This document shows, piece by piece, positions 54,451 to 64,000 of a stretch of DNA of 64,000 nucleotides. Under the pieces are notes generated by a model that did no database searches, had not been told where the DNA came from, and was given only the letters and a program-made list of their open reading frames with translations. The position numbers were made by a program, and so were the translations under genes. Source of the DNA: Certhia americana (taxonomy: Eukaryota; Chordata; Aves; Passeriformes; Certhiidae); NCBI GenBank assembly GCA_018697195.1, contig CM031866.1, positions 8,287,846 through 8,351,845 of the forward strand, read 5' to 3'. Each line of letters opens with the position of its first letter. Within the stretch, counting starts at the first letter, position 1.

Positions 54451-54960
54451 ATGGCCACGGCGCTGCCCCCCGCCCCGGCCGGCGGGACCCGCTCCGGCAG
54501 CCGTGCCGCCGAGTCCCCGCTGAGCCCGGCGCGGCTCAGCCGGCTGCAGGAGAAGGAGGAGCTGCGGCAGCTCAATGACCGCCTGGCCGCCTACATCGAG
54601 CGGGTGCGGGCGCTGGAGGCCGACAAGTCGGCGCTGCAGCAGCGGCTGAGCGAGCACCAGGCGGGCAGCGACCGGGAGCTGGGCTGCCTGCGGCTCCGCT
54701 ACGAGGCGGAGCTGGCCGACGCCCGCCGGGCGCTGGACGACATCGCCATTGAGCGGGCCACGCTGCAGGTGGAGCTGGGCAAGATTGGCGAGGAGCACCG
54801 GCAACTGCATGTCAGGTCGGTGCTCCGGCCCCGAGCAGGCCTCCCTGCCTGGGGACACCCCGGGGAGCCGCCTCTTCGGGGCTCCTGCAGGGCTAGGGGA
54901 AGGGGATGCTTCTGGCAGGAGCCCGTGGTTGTGGGAGGAATGCGCGGTGGTGTTTCGTGT
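54285..54960. promoter_or_regulatory. CpG island over LMNB3 promoter and exon 1
   Basis: GC-rich, CpG-dense block with sharp edges in AT-rich DNA, covering promoter, 5' UTR and coding exon 1. The boundaries are by eye. Confidence 0.8.
54451..54815 (+). CDS. LMNB3: LMNB3 coding exon 1 (head, coil 1A, start of coil 1B)
   Basis: The start ATG lies in a strong Kozak context (gcctgccATGG). The exon encodes 121 codons plus two bases (AG) of a split Arg codon and ends at the donor GTCAG|gtcggt. It carries the Ala/Pro-rich head, the [10 protein letters not shown] phosphorylation motif and the conserved coil 1A start ([18 protein letters not shown]). It ends with the LIII-like EEHRQLHVR. Its GC content is very high, unlike the AT-rich surroundings, because it sits in the promoter CpG island. 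Confidence 0.95.
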
Positions 54961-57900
54961 CCAGGTCATGCAAGCCTGATAACCCCGAAGGTGTTGCCGT
55001 TTGGGGTTAGGAGATACCTTGGTTGCCTATCCGATAGTGTTTTGGGACGATCCTACTGAGTACCCCCGATGCTGGGGGGTCACATCAGCACCTGCCTGAG
55101 ATAGGCATGGGGCTCCCGCAGGGTGTCTGTCTGGGCTGTGAATGCAATGGGTTTGGCAACACACCTGTGTTTATAAATACTCAAGATGTTGGCAAGTATC
55201 TAAGAAAGTTATGGAGCAGTGGAAGGAGTGTTTCTGTGGAGTCAGAGTGTATCTTTTTTTGGCTATTAAGCTCAGACTTTGCCCAGAGGGGAATACAGAG
55301 AGGAGAGTTCTGGGAAGAGTATGGCTTACCTGGTCCAGGTTGGTACTGCTCGGAAGTTTTGCTACTTGCTTTTAAGTCTGCGATGAGCTGTCAGCTGTTT
55401 TAGCTTCACTTTCTTGTAAACTGTGTATCCTGAGGCTGGAGTCAGCATCCTGTCTAGGCTCACCAAGTCTAAGCAAAGACAATGTAATGCTGCTCCATCT
55501 TCCAGAAGGAGGAAGAGGTGTGTGAACAAGTATCCAATCCCAACAAGCTTCCTCTGTAGAAATATCCAGCCTGTTAGCACTCTAGTTACTCTAATGCACT
55601 ATTGTACCCCTGTATCAGTTACAGACTTGTAATAATTTGGATGTCCACAGTCCCCTTATGTCTTGTTATAAGCCTGTATCAGAGCAAATTTAGGCACCAG
55701 CTTCTTCTTTTAATGCCTGGAGGAAGTATTGCCCCTTCATAGATTCAGTAGCTGTTCTGGTTGGGAATAAAACATGTTTTTACTCTAGGCTTCTGTTTTC
55801 AGCTGCACAGTTGTTGGATTTGTCTCTGTCATGCTGGGTTTTGGCTCACAAATCTGTTTCATAAATCTAACCAGGCACTTGTGTGGACAGTGAGGAGAGG
55901 GGTAGTGCCTGTTCTAAGACTTTTCTGCTGCTCTGTGTGTTTGTATAACTCTTGGGTTTTTTTTGCAAAGCTTTAGACTTGGCAGAGATGCAGTCCTCTA
56001 GACTGTTGGGTTGGGTTTTTTCCTTTACAGTAACTGGGTCTTAGAAGAGGTTAAATTCACAGCCCATGGGAAATGATACATGTTACATATTGGTTTCTGA
56101 AAGGACTAGACTGAAGTCTTAATGTATGTTATATCTGGGCTGCATAACTGCAAAAGTCTCAGATGACTTGGGAACAAACTTTGAGGGTATCGTGTCCTTT
56201 GATATATACACCCTTTAAATAACCTGGTGGCTGTTTAACTCTTATAGAATGAAACGTCACCAGGTAATTTCCGAACAGCATTAACTATTGGCTCTTACTA
56301 ATCACTAATTAAAAGACTCAAGGTTTTTGACAACAATAAGCTGATTGCATTTGTGTTTTTCTTACTACCTAAACAATAGTGACTGGAAGCAGAACAAAGA
56401 TGTTTGGGCAGGAGGAGCTGTAGATAAGCATATTGGTTGGATTCAGAGCCTCAGGAAGGTCAAAGCAACTGCAGTTACACAGCAGAGAAAGACAAGGCCA
56501 GTTCCTTTCTGCACCAGAGAGTGTGGATGTGCATTTTGCTCCTGAATATGCCAAACACAGTGCATCAGCTGAGGTTGTAAGAACTAATTCTGTACATGCT
56601 GCTGACATCCTCTGGTCTTGACAAACTGGAGTCTGTTTCAAACATACCTGAAATCTTTTGGTAAAATTATTTAAATTCTCCAGATCAAGCCTGTGTGACA
56701 TCCTGATTTATAAGGAATGTGATTGGCAGTGCCTCAAAGTTTTTGCCTGTAATTGATACTCCGTAGGCTACACTTAGCTCTGGAAGGGTTGGTATAGGGA
56801 ATGTTGCAGAGTATTGTAACTGTCACTGCTTGCTGCATAGGGGTGTAAAGTGGTGTTCTGAACCCCAGACTTGGATTTAAAGGGTAGTAAATGCTCTTGT
56901 CTAAGTCAGAATTGTTAAATTGTTGCTCTTAAAGATGAAATGTCTTACTCCAGGCTTCTTTGAAAATAATATTTTTCAGGAAAGAGTCCAGGAAACCTGA
57001 GCCTGGCTGTCAGATGCTTACGTTGGAAAAAAACCTGTTAAAACAGATACTAATGGAATTTCAGTTTTGCACACACTTTCATTGCAGAATGAAATTTGTA
57101 TTATTGTAGGTTGAAACAGTCAATATTACGTAGTGTTATTGACATACTTAATATCATATGTAATACAGTAAATGGTAGTGGTAGCAGAGATCCCAAAAGC
57201 AAGGTGAATAATTAACCTAGAAAAGAAAGAAACCTTAAATATTAAAACTACAGCACATTATCTTGTTTTCCACGGTTAGTAGAGCTATGTTTCTCCTAGA
57301 ATCTGAGTAAAGAGTAAATAACTTCTAGCACAACACAATCAACAAATGCCTCTGAAGAGCAGAGCTAGAAAAGGCCTTGAGCAAGCACCTGATGTAGCCA
57401 CATGCCCCAGGCCTATGCTGGAACCAGCCATACCGCATCTCTTCCAGCAGATTTTGTGTAATCCTTGTTTTAAATTCCAGATGATGGAGATTCCAGAATA
57501 TCTCCCCCAGGCAGTGTACTTCAGTGGTAAACTGTCAGTTTCCTCTCCCTAACATCTAACCCATGTATTCCTCCCTGCAATACAAGCCTGGAGCTTCCTG
57601 TCTTTTCCACAACAGACATGGAAAACAGATTCCCTAACTCTGTGCAGTGGTCCTTCATGTGTTTAAAAATTGTTCTGTCTCTTGTCACTTTTCTCTTCTC
57701 TAGACTAAACAACCCTTAGTATTTTCCAATATTTCCTTGCAGTTCAAGGTTTCTAAAGCTGATCAATCCTGCAGAATTACTTTGGACTCTTGCCAGCTGG
57801 TCTCAGTTATCCACTGGAAAACTCATTGTATGAGTTGACATAACTTTGCCACTTGGCAGAACTGGTGTTGCCAAAATAAATTGAGGACTTCCTTTACTCT

Positions 57901-60900
57901 CTGCAATCTCAAATACGAGTTTTGAGCAGGGACTCTGACTCTGGAGAGTGGGCAGGCACCTGCAAAGATTTTAAAAGCTGGAGTAGTCTGGGGAATTATC
58001 ACAGTGTTCTTCCCTGGCAGGAACTCTTTGTGGGCGCTTCTCGCACTTCTCCACTGCGGTGCCAATGGCAACTGAAGAGTGTTGGCCATCCAGGTGGTAC
58101 CTGCGGTTCCACTACCTGGGTATTGGTCTGCAGAGGGTCTCTTTGAAAGCCAAGTTGCCCTCACGCTGTACCTGCGCTGCGTGTGAGGGAGGGGAGGGAG
58201 TGGCTGGCGGCTGAGGGGCTGCCGGAGGCAAAGCCGTAGCGGGGCAGCTCGGCGGGCCGGCCCCGGGGGACAAAGCTCGCAGTGTGCTGCGGGGAGGAGG
58301 AGCGGCACTGCCGGCAGCCTCAGCCGTGCTCCGCCCCGCCAGGGCTGCCCTCACGGCCCGGCCTGGCCTGCCCGAGCGGGGCCCGGGGCCCTGAGGCGCC
58401 TCCTGCGGGGCTGGGGCCGCCTGTGCCGCGGGGTGTCCGTGAAGGATTGTCCGGCCGCGGTCACTGAGCGTGCCTCCCTGTGCAGTCCCTTCCCTCTCCC
58501 GTTGGCAATGCCGTGGAAAATAGCTGGCTTCCGCATGGGCTTCGCACTGAACGAGCTGGAAAATGGGTCAGGAATCTCTCCGGTATAACAGATGATGCTT
58601 GTCGGAGGGCCCTGTCTGGTTTGTTTTGTGCTCTTACCGTGAGCCTGATAAACCTCTCCTGTGTTTAACCACGGACCCCTCTGAAGGGAAACACATTGAG
58701 AACAAACTCTCCCTCAGTAGCTTCACTTAACACCGTAAAACTTTCCCTTAACACCGTAAAACTTTCCCTTGTAGGAATTCCAAAAAAGAAAGTGATTTAA
58801 ACTTGGCCCAGGCTCGTGTGAGGGACCTCGATGCCCAGCTAAATGCCAAGGAAGCTGATTTGGCAACGGCCCTGAATGAGAACCGGACTTTGGAGAATGA
58901 GCTCCGTGAATTAAAGGATCAAGTACTCAGTGTAAGACTTGCTACTGGAATTGGAACTACTTTTGCTCCTGTAGTTTTTGCTTGATTTTCCTCAATTATT
59001 GATATTTAAAAGCAGAGAGAGCGTGGTAACTATGACAGACAAAAGATTTCCACAACCTTGCTGACAGTGAATGCTACTAATAGTTTTCCTTGAAACTTTC
59101 ACCTGTTGGAAAGGAGGTGAATTAAAGGAGGTACCTTTATTTCTATGACCATAGGATGAAATGTTTCTTGTTCTACAGTCAAAGCAAGAAGAAATATACT
59201 GCTATAGTCCCTGTAGCATTCTCTGACACATCAGGGAAATGTATAATACTGGAAGTGTATATTAAGTTTGTCAACATAGGCTGGATTTGGAGGATTAAAT
59301 GTCAAAAAGTTATATTAGAAGTTACGAAGAAGTTTGGAATAATCACAGTTGTAAAGGGGAGGAATATATATGGATAGTATAACTGATTCATCAGAAATCT
59401 ACTCTGAGGAGTCAAATTCAGCTGGTGGGATTAAGGGCTGTTCTATTTGCCTTGTGAGAAATCTGGTCTACATAACAAATAGGATTCTATCGGTTGCTGA
59501 TATTTGGATCCCACTGACATAAGAACTTACACAGAGTAACCCACTTTACTCAACCAATGTGTTTTGACTGCTGTGGTAATTAAGTTGAATGACCTGTAAC
59601 AAATTGGCTGCCTAATTTGAAAAAATACCTTCTAATTTTGACAACCCTCTTGTCTGTCTTTTCTAGCTGAATCTGTCTCTGGAAGATACCAAAAAGCATC
59701 TCCACAGTGAAATGCTGAGGAGGGTGGACCTAGAAAACCATATGAAAACTTTGCAGGAAGAAATGACGTTCCAGAAGCGCCTTCATGAAGATGTATGTTT
59801 TAGCTTATTAACAAGGCATCCTTTTAGGTGTCCATGATCCCTGGATGCACTTAAAGCCCATCCTAACATTGCTTTTATCTCTAAAAAGGTAACTAGCAAC
59901 CCATGGCAGCCCATCAGCTCATGACATCCACCTAACTAGGAAGGCTCAAGAAAGTACACAACCTCATGTTAACTGGGATAGTACCAATAGGTATCTGGGA
60001 TATGAGAAATTTCTTAGGCTGCTCTTCTGAAGATAACTGAAATCCCAGTATATTATTTTGTGTAAGTGATAGTGCATATATTAGTTACTGTTAAATGATT
60101 TCAGATGTTTATTTGAAGCCTAAAGTAAGTGAAGTTAAATCTCCTTTAAGCAACTTGTGTTTCCAACTTCTTTAACGCTTTTCAGAGGTGTCTGGTAACC
60201 TTTGTGAGAGGTCAGTACATACAACTAAATGAATAGTTTATATATGAATGTAAACCAGCTTCCTTCTCACTGCTAGGAATCTCAATGGTTTGATAGAGAA
60301 TTCTAATTTTGCTAACCAACTGCTATTACTTTTTGAGTAAAACAAGAATAGGTGAAGTAACAGTGTTTAAAGAAACTGAACTGTATATGCATGTGTTCTA
60401 AGTTAAAAAACCAAACAGAATCTATCTAGTTCCAAAAATTAGTCTTACAAATTAAATATTTACTACATTCATTACTTTAAACTTTAAGCAGTGTTGGCAG
60501 TGAGGTGGAAAAAACAATAGTGATGCAGCAAGGTGGATGTGCCAGACTTAATGGATGAGTATAATATGCATAAATATGAATTACTGTGTACTCAGTGATA
60601 AATCTGCTTCAACAGGGAAGGACTTGTGAAGCTGGCACACTAAATCCAGTTTCAAACTGTATTGGCTTGTTTATTCTCTGAGAAATTTCTTCTCCTAGGA
60701 GCTCAAGGAGACAAAAAGAGTCCATGAGAGCAGGATAGCAGAAGTAGAATCTGGCCGTCAAAGAGAATTTGAGAGTAAGCTCTCAGATGCTCTGCAAGGG
60801 CTTAGAAAACAGCATGAAGAACAAATTCAAGGTTACAAAGAGGAGATGGAGCGAACATTCAGTGCAAAGGTGAGTTTGTAAAAGATGGCAGTAAAACAAA

Positions 60901-63900
60901 ACTAAAGTTCTCTGCACCATGAAATAATTAAGGTCACACTGGCATAGACAGCTGATGGGGCCCCTGCATTCAATGCAGAGCTTCTTGGCATAAGTTGCTA
61001 TGGAATTTCAAAGCAGTGTCAAATTTGACAGTAGGATTTCTGCAAACATATGATCCCAAGCAAAACTGGTTCAAGCATAAACACAGGGAATGATTAGAAG
61101 TTGATCATATTTCAGACTTCTGACAGATTCAGGACCAAGGTGTGTGATGTTTGTATTAAGCAATTTCAGTCTTGAATAAAACCTAACTTTTTCCTACACA
61201 CCAACTTGCATGCCAACTCAGGGAATTCCTTTGAATGCCTGTGTTTCTATTTCCATTGAAAATTCTCTAAGTGCCTCTTGAAAGCGCACTTTATCCTTTC
61301 TTGGGACATCTCAAGATTGAGCTATTTGTGGAGCAATTCAGTGCTGCTTGTAAAAATGCAGGAATTCTTTAATAATAGACCTTTTGGGGAAGAGTGATAA
61401 TAGTTTGATTTGTACACCCAATATCCCGCAGCTTTATGCTTTGACAAGCAGCTTCTAAACATATTCTCTATTGGTCTTCTGGAGAATCAATTTACTTAAT
61501 ATCCATACAAAGTCCTCATACATTACTAACAGAAATACCCTTATCCAGAAATTTTTCTACCTGATTATTGCTGACATTTTCTGACATAAATGTCAAAGTT
61601 GTGTAAGCCTCCCTGGAAAGCAATACAGAACTTTTTGACCTGGACTTTATTGATATCTGCACACTTCAGTAAAAGATAACTATTTCCAGGTGTAACAGGT
61701 GAAAATTATTTGATTTTCCTCCCTTATTTATAATACATGCTAATGTGCAACTCAGGACTAACAATGACTTATCCACAGGTGGAGAATGCCCAGCTAACTG
61801 CAGCAAGAAATAGTGAGTTTGCCAATGCTGCTCGGGAGGAGCTGATGGAAACACAGAAGAGAGTTGATACTCTGATATCTCAAGTGAATCAGTATCAAAG
61901 CCAGGTTCTCTTTATTTGTATAACCTTATAATTATTTTAATTTACTCTCAATTCAAACTATTGGCCTCTTCTCTCTAATCTTCACTTATGGTTTGATTTT
62001 TTTTTTTCCCCTCTTCCCTTAATTTTAGAATGTTGCTTTGGAGAGCAGAATAAAGGAGCTGCAGAATTTGCTGGATTATGATCGTGATCTCCATCGAAGG
62101 CGTATGGCTGAGAAGGAGGAAGAAATGGCACAAGCTCAGAAGCAGGCACAAGAACAGCTGGAAGAGTATGAGCATCTCTTAGATGTGAAACTGGCTCTAG
62201 ACTTGGAAATAAATGCATACAGAAAGCTGTTGGAAGGAGAGGAACAGAGGTATGATATGAGAGGATCTTCATTGTGAGGGCTTTCTTCATTCAAGACCTC
62301 TGCACTAACTCTTTATCCTTCAGAATGCAGGGGGACAAGAAACAAACATTAAGCACATCATTAATATAGTAATTCAGTTACTGAAGCATCATATTCTGTA
62401 AATGGTATTTATATCCCACATCTACCACATGGTATAGTAAGATGAAGTAACTTCATAAATCCAGCTGATAAAACTCAAAGGTCCATTAAACATTCCTCAA
62501 CTCTCAGTTTTGTGCTACATCTTAGAGATAAAAGAGCATTCAGGTTCCATGAATGAAGCTGGGGAATTTGATCAACTCCTGTCTATGGAGATGTGGTATC
62601 TTGCATAAATGGTGAGAAGAAGAACACTCAATACATGCTAAGAAGGGTCAAAAACTTAAAATTACTTTCACTGAAGATCTTCTGTTGAGACTTGAAACTA
62701 GAATTTAGTGCAGCTGTGAATCTTCTCTTATCAATATAAGCTTGCTCTGGAGTTGTCTTCCAAACCTAACAAACCACTTGCCAATAGAAGTAAAACTTTG
62801 TATTCAAGACCCCTTGGAAAGCATGGATATAGGAAGCTGTTAGGCTTGGATGTAGTGGGAGGGAAGGCACGAGAAGAAACAAAGCACATCAGATATTCAG
62901 GTGAATGTTATCTCACTCTCTTCTAGGCTAAAGCTGTCACCCAGTCCATCTTCACACAGCACAGCAACTCAAGCAAGTCAGGGGCGACGATTCTTGCATG
63001 GGAAAAGGAAAATCAAAGAAACCAAAAAGAGGGAGCATAGTCCTGCATTTAAGATGATTCAGCATGTTTCAGCTACTGGAAATATATCTATTGAAGAGAT
63101 TGATGCAGATGGGAAATTTGTCAGGCTTAAAAACCACTCTGATGAGGTACTTCCATTTTCAAGTCTGCATTGCAATGTACGACTGGGATGGCTTTAGCTT
63201 TGTGACTGACCTTTTGGTACTGCAGGTGCTCTGTTCCCAAGGCTGTCTGGGAGGTGCTTTTGGGTGGAGGTGCAGGCTTAGTTAGGCAGATACTGAACAC
63301 CTTTAGCTGTTTGTCATCAGATTCAGGCTAGCACCACCAGAAGTACTATTTACCTTTGTTGAGATAAATAGGGTGCTCTAGTAAATTGAATAAAGATGTC
63401 TTCACATTAGTCAAAAATACTTAAAAGAGCTAAAAGGTTGAATAGAATTGGTGATATCTAATCTATGCAGAGGGTTTATCTGGCCATTTAGCCAATTGTT
63501 CCACTAGTTTGGTGTACACATCCAGAACTAATAGTATTCATCATCAGGACTTCAAAACATGTGGCTTGTAAATTAACCATTCCAGCCTGAAATACAGTAT
63601 GACCTGTGAAGTTTTAAGGTGTTTATACATATATAGATAGATAGTTGGTAAGTGACCATGGCAAACTTCATTTATCAGAATCTCCCTGGTAAAGAGTATC
63701 CTGACCCTCCTGTTAATGGAAGGTAAGAATAGGTATGACTTAATTTGACTAAGATTAATCCTAAAGTATAGGGAGAAAGCATAGGGAGGCTTTAATGGAA
63801 ATGTGGCTGCTTCTGCAAAATTGTGAGATACCTGTATGCTACATGAGTGGCATTAAAACTGTCCCATGAGTTGGGAAAGAACCTTATGTTTGAACTATAT

Positions 63901-64000
63901 GTGTTGATCTGTAATGCTGAGAGAAAGTTCTTGTCCCACAGGATCAACCCCTCCATGGCTGGGTGTTGAGACGACGTATTGAAAGTGTGGCAGATGTTAC
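54451..64000 (+). CDS. LMNB3: Lamin LIII (B-type lamin, lamin B3 class), 5' part, exons 1-8, truncated by window end
   Basis: Nuclear intermediate-filament protein that assembles the lamina under the inner nuclear membrane. Joining 54451-54815, 58775-58931, 59667-59792, 60699-60869, 61779-61904, 62029-62249, 62927-63146 and 63942-64000 gives 481 uninterrupted codons plus 2 nt. Visible in order: a short head with the mitotic CDK site [10 protein letters not shown] (about residues 22-31), rod coil 1A from [20 protein letters not shown], coils 1B and 2, the rod-end motif [20 protein letters not shown], the second CDK site LKLSPSPSS, a basic nuclear localisation signal ([11 protein letters not shown]), and the start of the immunoglobulin-fold tail. 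LIII-like words, compared from memory with Xenopus LIII, are [45 protein letters not shown] and the tail SVADVT. Lamin B1 and B2 differ at these places. The C-terminal CaaX exon lies outside the window. Lamin identity is certain; the LIII subtype is very likely but rests on recalled sequences. Confidence 0.93.
57380..57810 (-). mobile_element. Degraded CR1-like LINE fragment in LMNB3 intron 1
   Basis: Recognised from remembered avian CR1 consensus words in reverse-complement orientation. These include cagtggtaaactgtcagttt followed by cctaacatctaaccca, then ttctctagactaaacaaccc, and finally tttggactcttgccagctgg. Divergence is high, so the copy is old, and the boundaries are approximate. Confidence 0.6.
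58150..58480. promoter_or_regulatory. Intronic CpG island, possible alternative LMNB3 promoter
   Basis: A second strongly GC-rich, CpG-dense block with GGGCGG-like and CCGCCCC boxes sits in intron 1, about 300 bp before exon 2. Short open frames across it (for example from 58282 and 58480) look like chance products of base composition. A short ATG frame at 58508 reaches a weak GT at 58567 in the phase needed for exon 2, but nothing shows that it is used. Promoter activity is inferred only from composition and position. Confidence 0.45.
58727..58768 (+). repeat. LMNB3: Perfect 21-bp tandem duplication before the exon 2 acceptor
   Basis: The unit ttaacaccgtaaaactttccc occurs at 58727-58747 and, identically, at 58748-58768, followed by ttgtag and exon 2. 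Each copy has a branch-point-like CTTAAC context and a short pyrimidine run. Confidence 0.95.
58775..58931 (+). CDS. LMNB3: LMNB3 coding exon 2 (coil 1B)
   Basis: The acceptor is cccttgtag|GAATTCC and the donor CTCAGT|gtaaga. The length is 157 bp, the standard size of lamin exon 2. The first base completes the split Arg codon from exon 1. It encodes [20 protein letters not shown] and on to LKDQVLS, close to Xenopus LIII NSKKENDLSLAQNQLRDLES. The acceptor region contains a 21-bp tandem duplication, listed separately. Confidence 0.95.
58932..59666 (+). other. LMNB3: LMNB3 intron 2
   Basis: GT-AG intron of 735 bp in phase 0. Nothing further recognised in it. Confidence 0.9.
59667..59792 (+). 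CDS. LMNB3: LMNB3 coding exon 3 (coil 1B)
   Basis: The acceptor is gtcttttctag|CTGAAT and the donor GAAGAT|gtatgt. The exon is 126 bp, 42 codons in phase 0, the standard lamin exon 3 size. It contains [20 protein letters not shown], which resembles LIII (LHDEMLWRVDLENKMQT) rather than B1/B2 (ADETLLKVDLENRCQSL, EKETLMRVDLENRCQSL). Confidence 0.95.
59793..60698 (+). other. LMNB3: LMNB3 intron 3
   Basis: GT-AG intron of 906 bp in phase 0. AT-rich, with no recognisable element. Confidence 0.9.
60699..60869 (+). CDS. LMNB3: LMNB3 coding exon 4 (end of coil 1B, linker, start of coil 2)
   Basis: The acceptor is ttcttctcctag|GAGCTC and the donor GCAAAG|gtgagt. The exon is 171 bp, 57 codons in phase 0, the standard lamin exon 4 size. 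It encodes [20 protein letters not shown] and on to [12 protein letters not shown], matching the lamin EVDSGRxxEFxxKLxxAL segment. Confidence 0.95.
60870..61778 (+). other. LMNB3: LMNB3 intron 4
   Basis: GT-AG intron of 909 bp in phase 0. Nothing further recognised in it. Confidence 0.9.
61779..61904 (+). CDS. LMNB3: LMNB3 coding exon 5 (coil 2)
   Basis: The acceptor is cttatccacag|GTGGAG and the donor AGCCAG|gttctc. The exon is 126 bp, 42 codons in phase 0. It encodes [20 protein letters not shown] and on to [15 protein letters not shown]. Xenopus LIII has LENAQLAAAKNSDYASATRE and RVDTLSSQLNHYQKQ here, a close match. Confidence 0.95.
61905..62028 (+). other. LMNB3: LMNB3 intron 5 (124 bp)
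   Basis: Very short GT-AG intron with a long T/C-rich tract before the acceptor. Confidence 0.9.
62029..62249 (+). CDS. LMNB3: LMNB3 coding exon 6 (coil 2 to rod end)
   Basis: The acceptor is cccttaattttag|AATGTT and the donor ACAGAG|gtatga. The exon is 221 bp, the standard lamin exon 6 size, and ends in the middle of an Arg codon. It encodes the signature rod-end motif [20 protein letters not shown] followed by GEEQR. The ORF continues past the donor as YDMRGSSL then stop, so splicing here is required. Confidence 0.95.
62250..62926 (+). other. LMNB3: LMNB3 intron 6
   Basis: GT-AG intron of 677 bp splitting an Arg codon. Nothing further recognised in it. Confidence 0.9.
62927..63146 (+). 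CDS. LMNB3: LMNB3 coding exon 7 (tail: CDK site, NLS, start of Ig-fold)
   Basis: The acceptor is cactctcttctag|GCTAAA and the donor GATGAG|gtactt. The exon is 220 bp: one base completing Arg, then 73 codons. It encodes LKLSPSPSS (C-terminal mitotic CDK site), [17 protein letters not shown] (basic nuclear localisation signal), and the lamin tail start [20 protein letters not shown]. The linker between the rod and the Ig-fold is the least conserved part. Confidence 0.94.
63147..63941 (+). other. LMNB3: LMNB3 intron 7
   Basis: GT-AG intron of 795 bp in phase 0. It contains a short (ATAG)n run near 63635-63645 and nothing else recognised. Confidence 0.9.
63942..64000 (+). CDS. LMNB3: LMNB3 coding exon 8, truncated at window end (Ig-fold)
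   Basis: The acceptor is ttcttgtcccacag|GATCAA. The frame gives [20 protein letters not shown], then the sequence ends. DQPLHGW corresponds to the conserved DQPMGGW / DKSLGGW of lamin Ig-folds. SVADVT corresponds to LPDVT in Xenopus LIII, a place where B1 has DTSVSYK. Confidence 0.93.

Larger units (their letters stand above)
54816..58774 (+). other. LMNB3: LMNB3 intron 1 (about 4.0 kb)
   Basis: GT-AG intron in the middle of an Arg codon. It holds a CR1-like fragment (about 57380-57810), a second CpG island (about 58150-58480) and the duplicated acceptor tract. The rest shows nothing recognisable. Confidence 0.9.

Noticed and set aside
54364..54969. 201-residue open frame on the minus strand at LMNB3 exon 1
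   Set aside because: Antisense shadow of the GC-rich lamin exon 1, with no recognisable protein features.
54451..64000. Naming the lamin LMNB1 or LMNB2
   Set aside because: Exon 3, exon 5 and the tail match LIII at class-distinguishing positions and differ from B1 and B2. Linkage to ADAMTSL3 also does not fit the LMNB1 or LMNB2 neighbourhoods I know.

Overview
This is vertebrate nuclear DNA, most likely from a bird. It is AT-rich and repeat-poor, with a few old CR1-like LINE fragments. It carries the 5' parts of two intron-containing genes arranged head to head (divergent), and both run off the window. No rRNA, tRNA, CRISPR array, operon or bacterial signal was seen, and almost all short open frames here are chance.

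Minus strand, about 46.4 kb down to 1: the 5' end of ADAMTSL3, a secreted ADAMTS-like matrix glycoprotein. Two coding exons are clear. One (44524-44598 coding) holds the start codon and signal peptide. The other (16534-16653) holds a segment matching the ADAMTSL3 N-terminus as I recall it. They are joined by an intron of about 27.9 kb. The next exon, with the first thrombospondin repeat, was not found, so 1-16533 is read as intron. A CpG island at about 45.6-46.35 kb is the probable promoter and 5' UTR exon region.

Intergenic, about 46.4-54.3 kb: no recognisable gene. It holds a small GC-rich peak at 46.84-46.97 kb, a GC-rich patch at 51.77-52.14 kb and simple repeats.

Plus strand, 54451 to the end: a B-type lamin gene, seven complete coding exons plus the start of the eighth. 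Exons 2-6 have the standard lamin sizes (157, 126, 171, 126, 221 bp), all with GT-AG introns and an open reading frame throughout. The protein resembles amphibian lamin LIII (lmnb3) more than lamin B1, B2 or A. LIII is the lamin class missing from mammals, so this is the most notable content of the window. The gene has a TATA-like promoter next to a long A-rich tract and a palindrome. A second CpG island lies in intron 1 just upstream of exon 2 and could be an alternative promoter. The exon 2 acceptor region contains a perfect 21-bp tandem duplication.

The two genes act in unrelated places (extracellular matrix and nuclear lamina). Their value together is positional: ADAMTSL3 anchors the lamin LIII locus to the region corresponding to human 15q25, the MEF2A member of the LMNA/LMNB1/LMNB2 paralogon.
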